Positions 1 to 9,060 are shown, counted from the stretch's first letter. The stretch is 64,000 nt of DNA from Clostridium sardiniense (GCF_016907995.1 NZ_JAFBDA010000009.1:62001-126000); one strand, 5' to 3'. Numbers and translations are program-made. Notes: generated by a model from the letters alone, not told the origin.

Positions 1-2
1 CA

Positions 3-125
3 CAAAAGAGTCCAGAAAAATATAGAGATTTAATAGTACGTGTTGCTGGATATAGTGCACAATTCATTTGTTTAGATAAAGGAGTTCAAGACGATATTAT
101 AAAGAGAACAGAACAATGCTTATAG
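3..125 (+). CDS. Glycyl radical enzyme, C-terminal end (partial)
   Basis: The window opens inside this gene; only the last 40 codons are present. They contain the glycyl radical loop RVAGYSAQF, with the radical glycine at fragment residue 16, and end in a DDIIKRTEQ tail typical of the pyruvate formate-lyase/dehydratase/decarboxylase family. The radical glycine is installed by a dedicated radical SAM activase, and one is encoded just downstream. The substrate cannot be told from this fragment because the active-site cysteine and glutamate loops lie upstream. Family assignment is firm from the motif; the reaction is unknown. Confidence 0.9.
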   Translation, partial: QKSPEKYRDLIVRVAGYSAQFICLDKGVQDDIIKRTEQCL

Positions 126-140
126 ATTAAAAGTTACACT

Positions 141-198
141 AAAGCTCTGCGTTAAAAGAGATATTTTGAATTTAATATTTTCTTAATGCAGGGCCTTT
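141..198 (+). terminator. Hairpin between glycyl radical enzyme and its activase
   Basis: Arms CTCTGCGTTAA and TTAATGCAGGG, extended by AAAG/CTTT, enclose a 27-base AT-rich loop. The 3' arm ends in TTTATAAAA rather than a pure U-run. It probably works as an attenuating or leaky terminator, giving more enzyme than activase. Confidence 0.6.
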
Positions 199-237
199 AT
201 AAAATACTTATATATTTAAGGGGAGATAAGTAAAGTC

Positions 238-1170
238 ATGATAAATAATGATATTAATTATAATGAACATGGAAGAGTTTTTAATATACAAAGATTTTCT
301 GTAAATGACGGACCAGGAGTCAGAACAATAGTGTTTTTAAAAGGGTGTCCATTATCTTGCCGTTGGTGTAGTAATCCAGAATCTCAACATGAATATAGTG
401 AATTAATGTTCAACGAAGTTAATTGTATAAGTTGTGGGAAGTGTGCAAAATTATGCAAGGAGAATGCTATAGATTTCGGTTCTAAATATAGAATAGATAG
501 AGAAAAGTGCATAAACTGTGGAGAGTGCATAGAGGATTGTTATAGAGGTGCACTTGTAATGTCAGGTGAAGATATGACAGTAGATGAAGTTATTAATGAA
601 GTTAAAAAGGATGAAACTCAATTTAGACATTCAAATGGAGGAATTACATTATCAGGTGGAGAGCCATTAATGCAACCAGAATTTGCGCTTGAAGTATTAA
701 AGATGAGTAAATCTAAGGGATGGAATACAACAATTGAAACTACAGGGTTTACATCTAAAGAAGTTATAGGTAAGGTAATACCTTGGGTAGATTTAGTTCT
801 TTTAGATATTAAGAGTATGGATTCAGATAAACATTTGGAATATGTAGGTCAAAGAAATGAAATTATATTAGAAAATGCAAAGAGAATATCAGACCTTGGA
901 GTTAATATGATAATTAGAGTTCCTGTGATTCCAGGATTTAATGGAGATTTAAAAAGTATAAAGAAAATAGCTGAATTTGCAAAAGAACTTAAAATGGTAA
1001 AAGAGATGCATATATTGCCTTATCATAGACTTGGAGTAAACAAATATAGTTGTATAGGTCGAGAATATAAAATGGGAAAAGATATAAAAACGCCAGATGA
1101 TGAATTTATTGAAGAATTAAAGCAGATTGTAGAAAAAACAGGGGTAAAGTGTAATATTGGCGCAGTATAA
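238..1170 (+). CDS. Glycyl-radical enzyme activating protein (radical SAM)
   Basis: This 310-residue radical SAM enzyme transfers a hydrogen from the partner enzyme's glycine using S-adenosylmethionine. The SAM-cluster motif CPLSCRWC is at residues 37-44 (C37, C41, C44). An inserted two-cluster ferredoxin domain follows, with cysteines at 63, 66, 69, 73 and 91, 94, 97, 101. The SGGEPLMQ motif of the SAM site is near residue 137. The insert places it in the larger activase class (CutD, HpdA and dehydratase activases), not the compact PflA class. An AGGGGAG-like ribosome site precedes the ATG. The partner is almost certainly the truncated enzyme upstream. The substrate class is unresolved. Confidence 0.93.
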   Translation: MINNDINYNEHGRVFNIQRFSVNDGPGVRTIVFLKGCPLSCRWCSNPESQHEYSELMFNEVNCISCGKCAKLCKENAIDFGSKYRIDREKCINCGECIEDCYRGALVMSGEDMTVDEVINEVKKDETQFRHSNGGITLSGGEPLMQPEFALEVLKMSKSKGWNTTIETTGFTSKEVIGKVIPWVDLVLLDIKSMDSDKHLEYVGQRNEIILENAKRISDLGVNMIIRVPVIPGFNGDLKSIKKIAEFAKELKMVKEMHILPYHRLGVNKYSCIGREYKMGKDIKTPDDEFIEELKQIVEKTGVKCNIGAV

Positions 1171-1264
1171 AAGATTACTGACTTAGCGTAGATTATCTTA
1201 TATGAGAAAAATAGTATAAAATTAAGATAAGTAAGAAATTTTAAAAAATTTAGAGGGAAGAAAC

Positions 1265-1993
1265 TTGTTAGTATCACTTAGTAATAGAATATATTACTTA
1301 CCACATAATGAAGAAAAAGATAGACCAGTATTAGGTTATGTAAGAGGGAATAAATATTCTCTTATGATTGATGCTGGAAATTCAGATAAGCATGTAAGAG
1401 CATTTATGGAGGAAACTCAAAAGAATAATTTACCGTATCCAAATTATGTAGGTATTACCCATTGGCATTGGGATCATACGTTTGGACTTTCTTCTATTAA
1501 AACAACTGCAATTGCAAGTAGAGTAACAAATAACCAGCTTAAAAGAATGACTTTATGGAAGTGGGATGATAAATCCATGGAAGATAGAGTTAGAAATGGT
1601 TATGAAATTGAATTTTGTGATAATATGATAAAAAAAGAGTATGAAGATAGAGGTTACATAGATGTAAGAACAGCAGATATAGTTTTTGATGACGAGTTAA
1701 CTTTAGATTTAGGTGGAGTTAGCTGCGAGATTATGAGAATAGGAGGATCCCACTCTAAGGATTCTACAATTTATTATATTCCTGAAGAAAAGGTTTTATT
1801 TTTAGGAGATGCTTGTTGTGAAGATATGTATAACGGAGAGCCACATTTCCGTATGGAGAAATTATATAAATTAATTAAGGATTTAAAAAATATTGATTTT
1901 GAAATATGTATTGAAGGACATAGTGAGTATACGACTAAAGAAGAATTAATTGAATATTTAGAGAGTGAGCTTAAGATAGAAAATATAAACTAA
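1265..1993 (+). CDS. MBL-fold metallo-hydrolase
   Basis: A 242-residue metallo-beta-lactamase-fold protein starting at TTG behind an AGAGGGAAG ribosome site. The metal motif THWHWDH is at about residues 61-67, with a further ligand pattern GGSHSKDS near residue 159, GDAC near 179 and a late histidine in EGHSEY near 218. The fold covers thioesterases, glyoxalase II-like hydrolases and lactonases, and nothing here fixes the substrate. It lies 94 bases after the activase with no clear terminator between them, so co-transcription with the glycyl radical system is plausible. Handling a product of that enzyme is an inference. Confidence 0.8.
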   Translation: MLVSLSNRIYYLPHNEEKDRPVLGYVRGNKYSLMIDAGNSDKHVRAFMEETQKNNLPYPNYVGITHWHWDHTFGLSSIKTTAIASRVTNNQLKRMTLWKWDDKSMEDRVRNGYEIEFCDNMIKKEYEDRGYIDVRTADIVFDDELTLDLGGVSCEIMRIGGSHSKDSTIYYIPEEKVLFLGDACCEDMYNGEPHFRMEKLYKLIKDLKNIDFEICIEGHSEYTTKEELIEYLESELKIENIN

Positions 1994-2056
1994 TAAAGAC
2001 ATGTTCAGAACATCATAAGATATAATAAGTACATTTTAAGAACTTGAATTTGTTTA

Positions 2057-2090
2057 AAGGGGATTAAGTTATCTAAAGCTTAATCCTTTT
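2057..2090 (+). terminator. Terminator after the MBL hydrolase
   Basis: Perfect 8-bp core GGATTAAG / CTTAATCC with a 10-base loop, followed by TTTTATATATTTAT. It closes the activase-MBL unit. Confidence 0.75.
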
Positions 2091-2104
2091 ATATATTTAT
2101 AACA

Positions 2105-2181
2105 TATATAGGATAAATATATATTAAATAGTAATTTAGTTATATTTAAGAACTATATAAGATAAATCTATATTAAACTAG
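2105..2181. repeat. Two imperfect 27-base direct repeats ahead of the MerR gene
   Basis: Copies run 2105-2131 and 2154-2181, start to start 49 bases. Both follow TATATARGATAAAT then TATATTAAA then TAG. The second copy abuts the GGGAGG ribosome site at 2181-2186. They could be binding sites for the MerR-type regulator itself, but no MerR dyad between -35 and -10 elements is obvious. Confidence 0.5.
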
Positions 2182-2194
2182 GGAGGTAATTGAT

Positions 2195-2923
2195 GTGAAA
2201 TTAGTAAATGAGGTAGCAAGCCTTGCAGGAATTAGTAAAAGGACACTTCAGCATTATAATGACATTGGGCTCCTTGTAGCAAGTGAAAGTACGAGAGAAA
2301 AATATTTAGAGTACAGTAATAGAGATGTTGAGAGGCTTTGGAAGATTCTTTTATATTTAGAACTTGATTTTACTATTGATGAAATAAAAGAAGTATTAGA
2401 TGGAGAAAAGATTAAAGAAGAAGCTATACTTAAAGAGCATAAGAACATTTTATATAATAAGAGAAAATGTCTAGAAGGACTTATAGATTCTATTGATAGT
2501 GCTATTTTAGGAGAATTTAAAGAAAGTATGCTAGAAGATTTTAATAAAAATCGGGTAATAAGAATTGAAGATGCATGCAGGAGTGATGGGTTTAAAGAGG
2601 AGTATTTAAGGAATAGTAAAGTAAAGAAAAGCAAAGGGGATGATGTTTTGGAATCAAATTTATTAGCAATAAAAACAGAAGGTGAAAAAATTCATGATTT
2701 ATTTGTAGAGGTAATGCCTTATGGAGTAGAAAGTAAGAAGACACAAGTAGTTATGGAGGATTTTCAAAAGTATATGAATAATACTTTCTCTATATTTTCA
2801 ATTGAAGAATTTGAAAAGCTTAGCGAAGTTTACATAAAAGATAAGAGTTTTAGTACTATATTAGATAGTAAAAAGACAGGGCTTGGAGAATTTATAGGAC
2901 AAGCTATAGTATATTGGTTTTAA
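2195..2923 (+). CDS. MerR-family regulator with TipAS-like ligand domain
   Basis: A 242-residue regulator starting at GTG after GGGAGG. Residues 1-70 are a MerR winged helix (EVASLAGISKRTLQHYNDIGLL), followed by a dimerising coiled coil to about residue 110. The C-terminal 100 residues (VMPYGVESKK... through SEVYIKDKSF... to GLGEFIGQAI) match the pattern of the TipAS domain. That domain binds thiopeptides and other drugs and triggers activation. Family knowledge suggests a multidrug or antibiotic-sensing activator. It has its own terminator and no obvious target gene next to it except the ClC transporter 245 bases downstream. Confidence 0.85.
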   Translation: MKLVNEVASLAGISKRTLQHYNDIGLLVASESTREKYLEYSNRDVERLWKILLYLELDFTIDEIKEVLDGEKIKEEAILKEHKNILYNKRKCLEGLIDSIDSAILGEFKESMLEDFNKNRVIRIEDACRSDGFKEEYLRNSKVKKSKGDDVLESNLLAIKTEGEKIHDLFVEVMPYGVESKKTQVVMEDFQKYMNNTFSIFSIEEFEKLSEVYIKDKSFSTILDSKKTGLGEFIGQAIVYWF

Positions 2924-2937
2924 AATAAAATCCACAT

Positions 2938-2975
2938 AAAAATATCTTTATCTATATAGATAAAGATATTTTTAT
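2938..2975 (+). terminator. Terminator after the MerR gene
   Basis: Perfect 15-bp arms AAAAATATCTTTATC / GATAAAGATATTTTT with a 6-base loop, followed by ATTAAAT. Confidence 0.85.
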
Positions 2976-3167
2976 TAAATTAAAGTAGGAATTAATATGA
3001 ATTTAGGAATATGATTAAATATGAATAATAGATATTTATCTATAAATAGTTAAATAAGTTCTTTAAGTTATTCACCAAATATTAAGTCTATGTTAATAGT
3101 ATAGTCTTTGAGTAAAACCTTATATAGGAGATATAATTAATCTATAAGAAATTATAGGAGGATAGTA

Positions 3168-4727
3168 ATGGATAATAAAGCATCTAATATATATGAGATG
3201 ATACAGACTTTAAAGCTAAGAACAGTATTAGAAAGTGTTTTAGTTGGAGCTATTACAGGACTTATAGTATCTTTATATAGGCTTGTACTTAAGTATTTCG
3301 GAAGCTATGGTTTAAAAGCTTATGACTTTATGTCAACTCATAAAACATATATTATTTTGGGGCTTATAGTGTTATTAATTATAGGATATGCAGTTGGACT
3401 TATTCTAAAACATGACACTATGATAGGTGGTAGTGGTATTCCACAGATTGAGGGTTTATTAAAGGGGTATTTTGATATAAAAAATCCAGTTAAAGTTCTT
3501 ATAGGAAAGTTTGTAGGTGGTGTTCTTGCAATTGGTGCTGGATTATCACTTGGAATAGAAGGACCATCTATTCAATTAGGAGCTAGTGCTGCACATATTT
3601 ATGGAAATATAACTAAAAGGTTAAAACTTGAAAAGAGATTTCTAATATCAGCAGCATCAGGTGCTGGACTTGCAGCTGCATTTAATGCACCATTTGCAGG
3701 CGTGATGTTTGTTCTTGAAGAGGTTCATAGAAGCTTTTCACCAATTCTGTTTGTATCAGCTATATCAGCTTGTGTGACTTCTGATTTAGTTACATGGATA
3801 TTCTTTGGCGGACAACCTATTCTAGATGTACATAAATTATTAGTATTACCATATCAATATTATATATTATTAATAATACTTGGGATAATAGTTGGAGTAT
3901 GCGGAGCCGTATATAATAGTACTTTACTTAAAACAATAGATATCTATAAAAAGATAAATGTGTCTTTACAGGTAAGAATGATGATTCCATTTGCAATTGT
4001 ATTAATATTTGGGATATATCTTCCAGAAGTTTTAGGTGGAGGCAATGATCTTATAAACCATATTTTGGTGGATGGAGTAATATTAAAATTTGCAATTATA
4101 TTATTAGTAGGTAAATTTATATTATCTATGACTAGTTTTGCATCTGGTATTCCAGGAGGAATATTATTTCCGCTATTAACACTTGGAGCTTTAGTCGGAG
4201 CAATATTTGGACAGGTGTCAATTGGTATGCTTGGAGGAGATAGTGGATTTATAATTAACTTTATTCTTCTTGCAATGGCAGGAATGTTTGCATCAATAGT
4301 TAGAGCACCTATAACAGGGCTTGTTTTAGTATGTGAAATGAGTGGATCATTTACTCAGCTTGGACCACTTGCTGTAGTTTGTGGTGTTGCATATTTAGTT
4401 GCAGATTTACTTGGAAGTGAGCCAGTATATGAGTCATTATTAAAACTTAGAATAGCATCTCAAAAAAAAGATAATCTTGAAAAGGATGCAGGAAAATCTG
4501 TTGTTGAATATGTTGTGGATTTAGGTTCACCTATTGTTGGTAAAAGATTAAAAATGATTAAATTAGTGGATAACGCATTAGTTATTACTATTGAGACAGC
4601 AGGAGAAGAAATAATTCCTAATGGAAATACTATAATAAGAGCAGGAGATACTATAACAGCTTTAGTAGATGAGTGTGATGAATCTAATTTGAGAGATAAG
4701 TTAGAATCTTTATGTAAATTATCATAA
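3168..4727 (+). CDS. ClC-type chloride/proton antiporter with C-terminal TrkA_C domain
   Basis: A 519-residue membrane protein. ClC signatures are present: GSGIP near residue 87, GIEGPSIQLG with the gating glutamate E131, and GGILFP near residue 328. NAPFAGVMFVLEEVH at about 172-186 keeps the tandem glutamates E184-E185; the second matches the internal proton glutamate of exchangers. It therefore looks like a Cl-/H+ exchanger rather than a channel. Residues 445-519 form an RCK_C/TrkA_C regulatory domain. Exchangers of this kind support acid tolerance and charge balance in enteric bacteria. Start and AGGAGG site are clear; monocistronic. Confidence 0.92.
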   Translation: MDNKASNIYEMIQTLKLRTVLESVLVGAITGLIVSLYRLVLKYFGSYGLKAYDFMSTHKTYIILGLIVLLIIGYAVGLILKHDTMIGGSGIPQIEGLLKGYFDIKNPVKVLIGKFVGGVLAIGAGLSLGIEGPSIQLGASAAHIYGNITKRLKLEKRFLISAASGAGLAAAFNAPFAGVMFVLEEVHRSFSPILFVSAISACVTSDLVTWIFFGGQPILDVHKLLVLPYQYYILLIILGIIVGVCGAVYNSTLLKTIDIYKKINVSLQVRMMIPFAIVLIFGIYLPEVLGGGNDLINHILVDGVILKFAIILLVGKFILSMTSFASGIPGGILFPLLTLGALVGAIFGQVSIGMLGGDSGFIINFILLAMAGMFASIVRAPITGLVLVCEMSGSFTQLGPLAVVCGVAYLVADLLGSEPVYESLLKLRIASQKKDNLEKDAGKSVVEYVVDLGSPIVGKRLKMIKLVDNALVITIETAGEEIIPNGNTIIRAGDTITALVDECDESNLRDKLESLCKLS

Positions 4728-4743
4728 GTTTATGTTTGGTTTG

Positions 4744-4775
4744 AGAGATAAAATTCAAAGTTTTATCTCTTTTTT
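4744..4775 (+). terminator. Terminator after the ClC gene
   Basis: Arms AGAGATAAAA / TTTTATCTCT with a 7-base loop, followed by TTTTTAATTC. Typical intrinsic terminator. Confidence 0.88.
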
Positions 4776-4964
4776 AATTCACTGAAAATTTTAGTAGATA
4801 AATTAGTTTTTAATATTTGGTAAAATTACTCTTATAATACATATGAACTTATTTATTCCACTAAATTGTGATATATTAAAAATAAGATAGTTATTTATTA
4901 TGAGAAAGCCTATTCTAGAATCTCAATTAATAATAAAAAATTAGTTTAATATGAGGTGAGGATT

Positions 4965-6584
4965 TTGGAAAGTTATATTAAGTTCATGGCTAATGAGTGG
5001 AATGAGTTTATAAAAACAGGAGATATAAGCCATAAAGTAAAGAGAGAAATTGCAGATTCCTGGAGGAGATGCAAAGGTTATAAAGTAAATCCTATGAGTG
5101 GAAAGGGATTAGATACAGAAAAGCTAAGCATTAGGGCGATAACTGAGAAAAACAAAGAGTTAATGTCTGTAGCTAAACCTATAATGGAGAATATATATAG
5201 TATTGTAAAGGGGTCAGGCTTTGCAATCTTTTTAACAGATAGAGATGGATACATAATAGATATAATTGGGGATAAAGAAATATTGGAAGAGGCAAATAAT
5301 TTAAATTTTAAAAGAGGAGCTTTATGGTGTGAAAGAACTGTTGGAACTAATGCAATAGGAACAGCCATTTATCTGAATAAGCCAATTCAAACTGTCGGAG
5401 CAGAACATTTTGGATTGGATCAACATTCATGGACTTGCTCAGCAGCTCCAATACATGATGATGCAGGAAATGTTATAGGGTGCATTGATATGTCAGGATG
5501 TTGTAATAGTGTACATTCTCATACCCTAGGAATGGTAACAGCAGCAGCACAGTCTATTGGTATACTTATAAAATTTAAAAATAAAAATTATAGAATAAAT
5601 AACAAAAATAATACTAAGAATAAAGCATTATATAATTTTGATGATATTATAACTGAAGATAAAGCAATGATTGAAATGATAAGTCTTGCAAAAAAAGCAG
5701 CTAAAAGTGAGTGTAATATTTTAATTGAGGGAGAAAGTGGAACAGGAAAGGAATTAATCGCTCAATCTATACACAATTGCAGCAATAGAGTATCGGAACC
5801 TTTTATTGCAATTAATTGTGGTGCAATACCTAGAGAATTAGTCGAAAGTGAATTATTTGGATATGAAGGTGGAGCTTTTACTGGAGCATCAAGAGACGGA
5901 AAAATAGGAAAATTTGAGCTTGCAGATAAAGGAACTATATTTTTAGATGAACTTGGAGAATTACCATTAGATATACAAACAAAATTATTAAGAGTACTCG
6001 ATAGTGGTAGAGTAAGTAGAATTGGAAGTGAATTTGAGAGACAATTAGATATAAGGGTAGTTGGGGCTACAAATAGAGTGCTTAAAGATGAAATAAAAAA
6101 GAAAAACTTTAGAGATGATCTTTATTATAGAATAAATGTAATAAACATAAAAACAGCTCCTTTAAGAGAGCGAAATAATGATGTAGGTGTTTTAGCAAGA
6201 TATTTTATTAAGGAATTAAATTCAAAAAATAATTCTTATATTAGGCATATAAGCAATTCTTATATAAATGAACTTAAAAAGTATGATTGGCCTGGAAATG
6301 TTAGAGAACTTAAAAATGTAATAGAGAGAGATTATTATTTAAGTGATAATGATTTAATAGAAGAACATAATAATTTAGAAATAGAAAAAAGTGAAACAAA
6401 AAATAGAGAAAGAAGTAGAAAGCTAAATATAATTCCTATGAATGTAGCTGAGAAAAAGATAATTAAAAATGCTTTAGATAAATGTGATGGTAATATAGTT
6501 AAGGTAGCAAAATTTCTAAATATGAGCAGGTCTACATTATATAGAAAAATTAAAAAATATAATATTAATAATGATAGAAAATAA
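4965..6584 (+). CDS. AcoR-like sigma-54-dependent transcriptional activator
   Basis: The open frame extends to a GTG at 4956, but that codon lies inside the AGGTGAGG ribosome site; TTG at 4965 has normal spacing and gives 539 residues. An N-terminal GAF-type sensor region follows an SWRRCKGY segment (residues 1-210). An AAA+ domain follows, with Walker A GESGTGKE at 256-263 and the sigma-54 contact loop GAFTGA at 303-308. A Fis-type helix-turn-helix ends the protein (VAKFLNMSRSTLYRKIKKY). This architecture is that of AcoR, the activator of acetoin/diol catabolism. The sigma-54 promoter and paired dyads just downstream make the adjacent dehydrogenase its likely target. Confidence 0.92.
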   Translation: MESYIKFMANEWNEFIKTGDISHKVKREIADSWRRCKGYKVNPMSGKGLDTEKLSIRAITEKNKELMSVAKPIMENIYSIVKGSGFAIFLTDRDGYIIDIIGDKEILEEANNLNFKRGALWCERTVGTNAIGTAIYLNKPIQTVGAEHFGLDQHSWTCSAAPIHDDAGNVIGCIDMSGCCNSVHSHTLGMVTAAAQSIGILIKFKNKNYRINNKNNTKNKALYNFDDIITEDKAMIEMISLAKKAAKSECNILIEGESGTGKELIAQSIHNCSNRVSEPFIAINCGAIPRELVESELFGYEGGAFTGASRDGKIGKFELADKGTIFLDELGELPLDIQTKLLRVLDSGRVSRIGSEFERQLDIRVVGATNRVLKDEIKKKNFRDDLYYRINVINIKTAPLRERNNDVGVLARYFIKELNSKNNSYIRHISNSYINELKKYDWPGNVRELKNVIERDYYLSDNDLIEEHNNLEIEKSETKNRERSRKLNIIPMNVAEKKIIKNALDKCDGNIVKVAKFLNMSRSTLYRKIKKYNINNDRK

Positions 6585-6614
6585 ATTGTATTAAATTGAG
6601 AATTTATATTTTAG

Positions 6615-6655
6615 TGTATCATATTGCTACATAGAAAGTGTGTCTTATTGAAACA
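6615..6655 (+). promoter_or_regulatory. Paired dyads, likely enhancer sites of the sigma-54 activator
   Basis: Two 17-base elements with the pattern TGTNTC-N5-GNNACA lie at 6615-6631 and 6639-6655, start to start 24 bases. The second (TGTGTC/GAAACA) is close to a true palindrome. They lie about 65-105 bases upstream of the predicted start, a usual distance for enhancer-binding proteins. Confidence 0.6.
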
Positions 6656-6694
6656 GATTTATTTAAGATAGTTGATATATAGTAAATTCTTTTA

Positions 6695-6711
6695 TTGGCA
6701 TAGCAATTGCT
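6695..6711 (+). promoter_or_regulatory. Sigma-54 (-24/-12) promoter
   Basis: TTGGCATAGCAATTGCT keeps the invariant GG and GC with exactly 10 bases between them, against the consensus TGGCAC-N5-TTGCA. Transcription would start near 6722, about 40 bases before the dehydrogenase ATG. Confidence 0.85.
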
Positions 6712-6763
6712 TATTATATATGTGAATAATTTAACAAATACATATATATGAGGGGGATGCGTA

Positions 6764-7837
6764 ATGAAAGCAGCATTATGGTACGATAAAAAGGATGTAA
6801 GAGTAGAAGATATTGAAGAACCAAAGGTAACAAAAGATGGAGTGAAAATCAAGGTTAAATGGTGTGGAATTTGTGGTTCAGATTTACATGAATATTTAGG
6901 AGGACCTATATTTATTCCAGTAGGAACACCACATCCTTTAAGTAAAAATGTAGCACCAGTAGTATTAGGGCATGAATGTTCAGGGGAAGTAGTTGAAATA
7001 GGTGAAGATGTAACTAAATTTAAGATTGGCGATAGGGTAGTAATTGAACCAATAGTAGCTTGTGGAAAATGTCCAGCATGTAAAGAAGGAAAGTATAATC
7101 TTTGCACATCATTAGGCTTCCATGGACTATGCGGAAGTGGTGGAGGGCTTGCAGAATATACTGTATTCCCAGAAGAGTTTATTCACAAAATTCCAGATGA
7201 TATTTCTTATGAACAAGCAGCGTTAATAGAGCCAATGGCAGTAGCACTTCATTCAATAAGAATTGCTAATTTTAAAGTAGGAGATACTGCATTAGTATTA
7301 GGTTCAGGCCCAATTGGTCTTGCAACAATAGAATTATTAAAGGCAGCAGGTGCTAAGCTTATTGTGGTACTTCAAAGAAAATCAATAAGACAAGAATATG
7401 CAAAGAGAGCTGGTGCTGATTTAGTTCTTGATCCTAATGAAGTAGATATAGCAGAGGAAGTTAAGAAAGTTACAGGTGGATTAGGTGTTGATGTAGCCTT
7501 TGAAACTACAGGAGCAAAAATAGGATTTGATACAGGAATTAATAGTTTAAAATTTGAAGGAACTATGGTTATAACAAGTATTTGGGAAAAGGAAGTAAGC
7601 TTTAATCCTAATTCATTAGTATTTAGTGAAAAGAAAATAGTTGGGACATTAGCATATAGACATGAATTCCCAGCAACTATTGCACTAATGAGTGATGGAA
7701 GAGTAAAGGCTGAAGGTTATATAACAAAGAAGATAGCACTTGATGATATAGTAGAAGAAGGCTTTGGTACTTTAACTGGACCAGAAAAGAAGAAACATGT
7801 GAAAATACTTGTAACTCCAGACAAGTCACTTTTATAA
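6764..7837 (+). CDS. (R,R)-butanediol dehydrogenase-type zinc alcohol dehydrogenase
   Basis: A 357-residue medium-chain dehydrogenase that would interconvert acetoin and 2,3-butanediol with NAD(H). Catalytic zinc residues appear in CGICGSD (C37) and GHE (H70, E71). The structural zinc loop uses C100, C103, C106 and C114. The Rossmann motif GSGPIGL is near residue 178. The insert EYLGGPIFIPVGTPHPL after the first motif is characteristic of the BDH subgroup rather than generic alcohol or sorbitol dehydrogenases. It is preceded by a sigma-54 promoter and the AcoR-like gene, and closed by a strong bidirectional terminator. Stereospecificity is inferred from family similarity. Confidence 0.87.
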   Translation: MKAALWYDKKDVRVEDIEEPKVTKDGVKIKVKWCGICGSDLHEYLGGPIFIPVGTPHPLSKNVAPVVLGHECSGEVVEIGEDVTKFKIGDRVVIEPIVACGKCPACKEGKYNLCTSLGFHGLCGSGGGLAEYTVFPEEFIHKIPDDISYEQAALIEPMAVALHSIRIANFKVGDTALVLGSGPIGLATIELLKAAGAKLIVVLQRKSIRQEYAKRAGADLVLDPNEVDIAEEVKKVTGGLGVDVAFETTGAKIGFDTGINSLKFEGTMVITSIWEKEVSFNPNSLVFSEKKIVGTLAYRHEFPATIALMSDGRVKAEGYITKKIALDDIVEEGFGTLTGPEKKKHVKILVTPDKSLL

Positions 7838-7869
7838 TTAACAGATAGAAATATATTAAATTTATAAAA

Positions 7870-7906
7870 TTAAAGGTGGTAACTTAAATAAAGTTACCAC
7901 CTTTAA
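7870..7906. terminator. Bidirectional terminator between convergent genes
   Basis: Perfect 16-bp arms TTAAAGGTGGTAACTT / AAGTTACCACCTTTAA with a 5-base loop between genes ending at 7837 (+) and 7922 (-). Confidence 0.9.
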
Positions 7907-7921
7907 TATTTACTTTTATTT

Positions 7922-8872
7922 TTAATAGCCTTCATCAAAGCTAACTAATTTTTTAGGTGATTTTCCATCAAGGACACGTTTTATATTTTCGCAAGCTATA
8001 TCAAAGATAAAATCTTTAGTCTGAGGCATAGTAAATCCACCTGTTATGTGTGGAGTTACTAATGCAGAAGATATACTCCACAATCTATGATTTTTAGGAA
8101 GTGGTTCTGGATCTGTTACATCTAAAGCAGCTCCGCCTAATTTACCTGATATAAGAGCATCACAAAGAGCCTCTATATCTATAGAATTACCACGACCAAC
8201 ATTTATAATAAATGCACCATCCTTTAAAGAGGTTATAGTTTCCTTTGATAAGAATCTATCTGTCTTTTTAGTGTTTGGAAGAGATAATGCAATTACATCT
8301 CCACGAGAAAGAACATCTTTGCATTCATCTTGAGTATATACCTCATCTAAAAAGTCTGGTTTCTCACCTTTAGTTCTACGGATACCAATAACATAAGCTC
8401 CAAGAGCTTTAAGTTTTTTAGCATATCTTGAACCGATATCTCCAACACCAACACAGATTACTGTACTGCCACTAATTGAAGTTATAGTACCAGCACTTTC
8501 CCATAAGCCTTCTTTCATATTATCTCGATATATTGGAAGTTTCTTTATCATACTAAGATGCATAGCAAGCATATATTCAGATATTGCAAAACCGTAAGCA
8601 CCAGATGCATTAGCTAAAATTACATCCTTATTTGCATATATATTTCTATCTGTATAATCATCTGCACCAGCACTACAAAGTTGTAAAAATTTAAGAGAAG
8701 TAGCCTGTTTAAGTTTCTTAGGGTATACATTCCCAACTATTATAGTATATTGATTAAGATCTCCTACAGGAGTATCTCCACCTCTAAAAACAATTTCTGT
8801 ATTACCACAGGCCTTTTTAAATTTTTCTTTTTGTGAATCATCAGTACTAATTAAAACTGCAATTTTATGCAT
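7922..8872 (-). CDS. D-isomer-specific 2-hydroxyacid dehydrogenase
   Basis: A 316-residue NAD-dependent dehydrogenase reducing 2-oxoacids to D-2-hydroxyacids or the reverse. The dinucleotide motif GVGDIGSRYAKKLKALG is near residue 142. The catalytic triad is visible as R in NVGRGNSID, E in DVTDPEPLP and H in TPHITGG. The overall pattern is closest to GhrA/phosphoglycerate-dehydrogenase-like members. A strong AAGGAGG site precedes the ATG. It is divergent from yjjI, so the two may share a control region. The true substrate cannot be read from sequence. Confidence 0.88.
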   Translation of the reverse strand: MHKIAVLISTDDSQKEKFKKACGNTEIVFRGGDTPVGDLNQYTIIVGNVYPKKLKQATSLKFLQLCSAGADDYTDRNIYANKDVILANASGAYGFAISEYMLAMHLSMIKKLPIYRDNMKEGLWESAGTITSISGSTVICVGVGDIGSRYAKKLKALGAYVIGIRRTKGEKPDFLDEVYTQDECKDVLSRGDVIALSLPNTKKTDRFLSKETITSLKDGAFIINVGRGNSIDIEALCDALISGKLGGAALDVTDPEPLPKNHRLWSISSALVTPHITGGFTMPQTKDFIFDIACENIKRVLDGKSPKKLVSFDEGY

Positions 8873-9060
8873 ATTATAAACCTCCTTTACTCCTAAATAT
8901 CTATTTATCAGTAATTATAGCATTTATAAATAGTAAGAAGGAGATAAAATTATAATATGCAATATCGTTATATATTATAGACTTAGAAAAGGTTTGCATA
9001 ATAAAAGATTTGAATATACAATAATACATAATAAATTTTATAAATAGGAGTTGAGGATTC

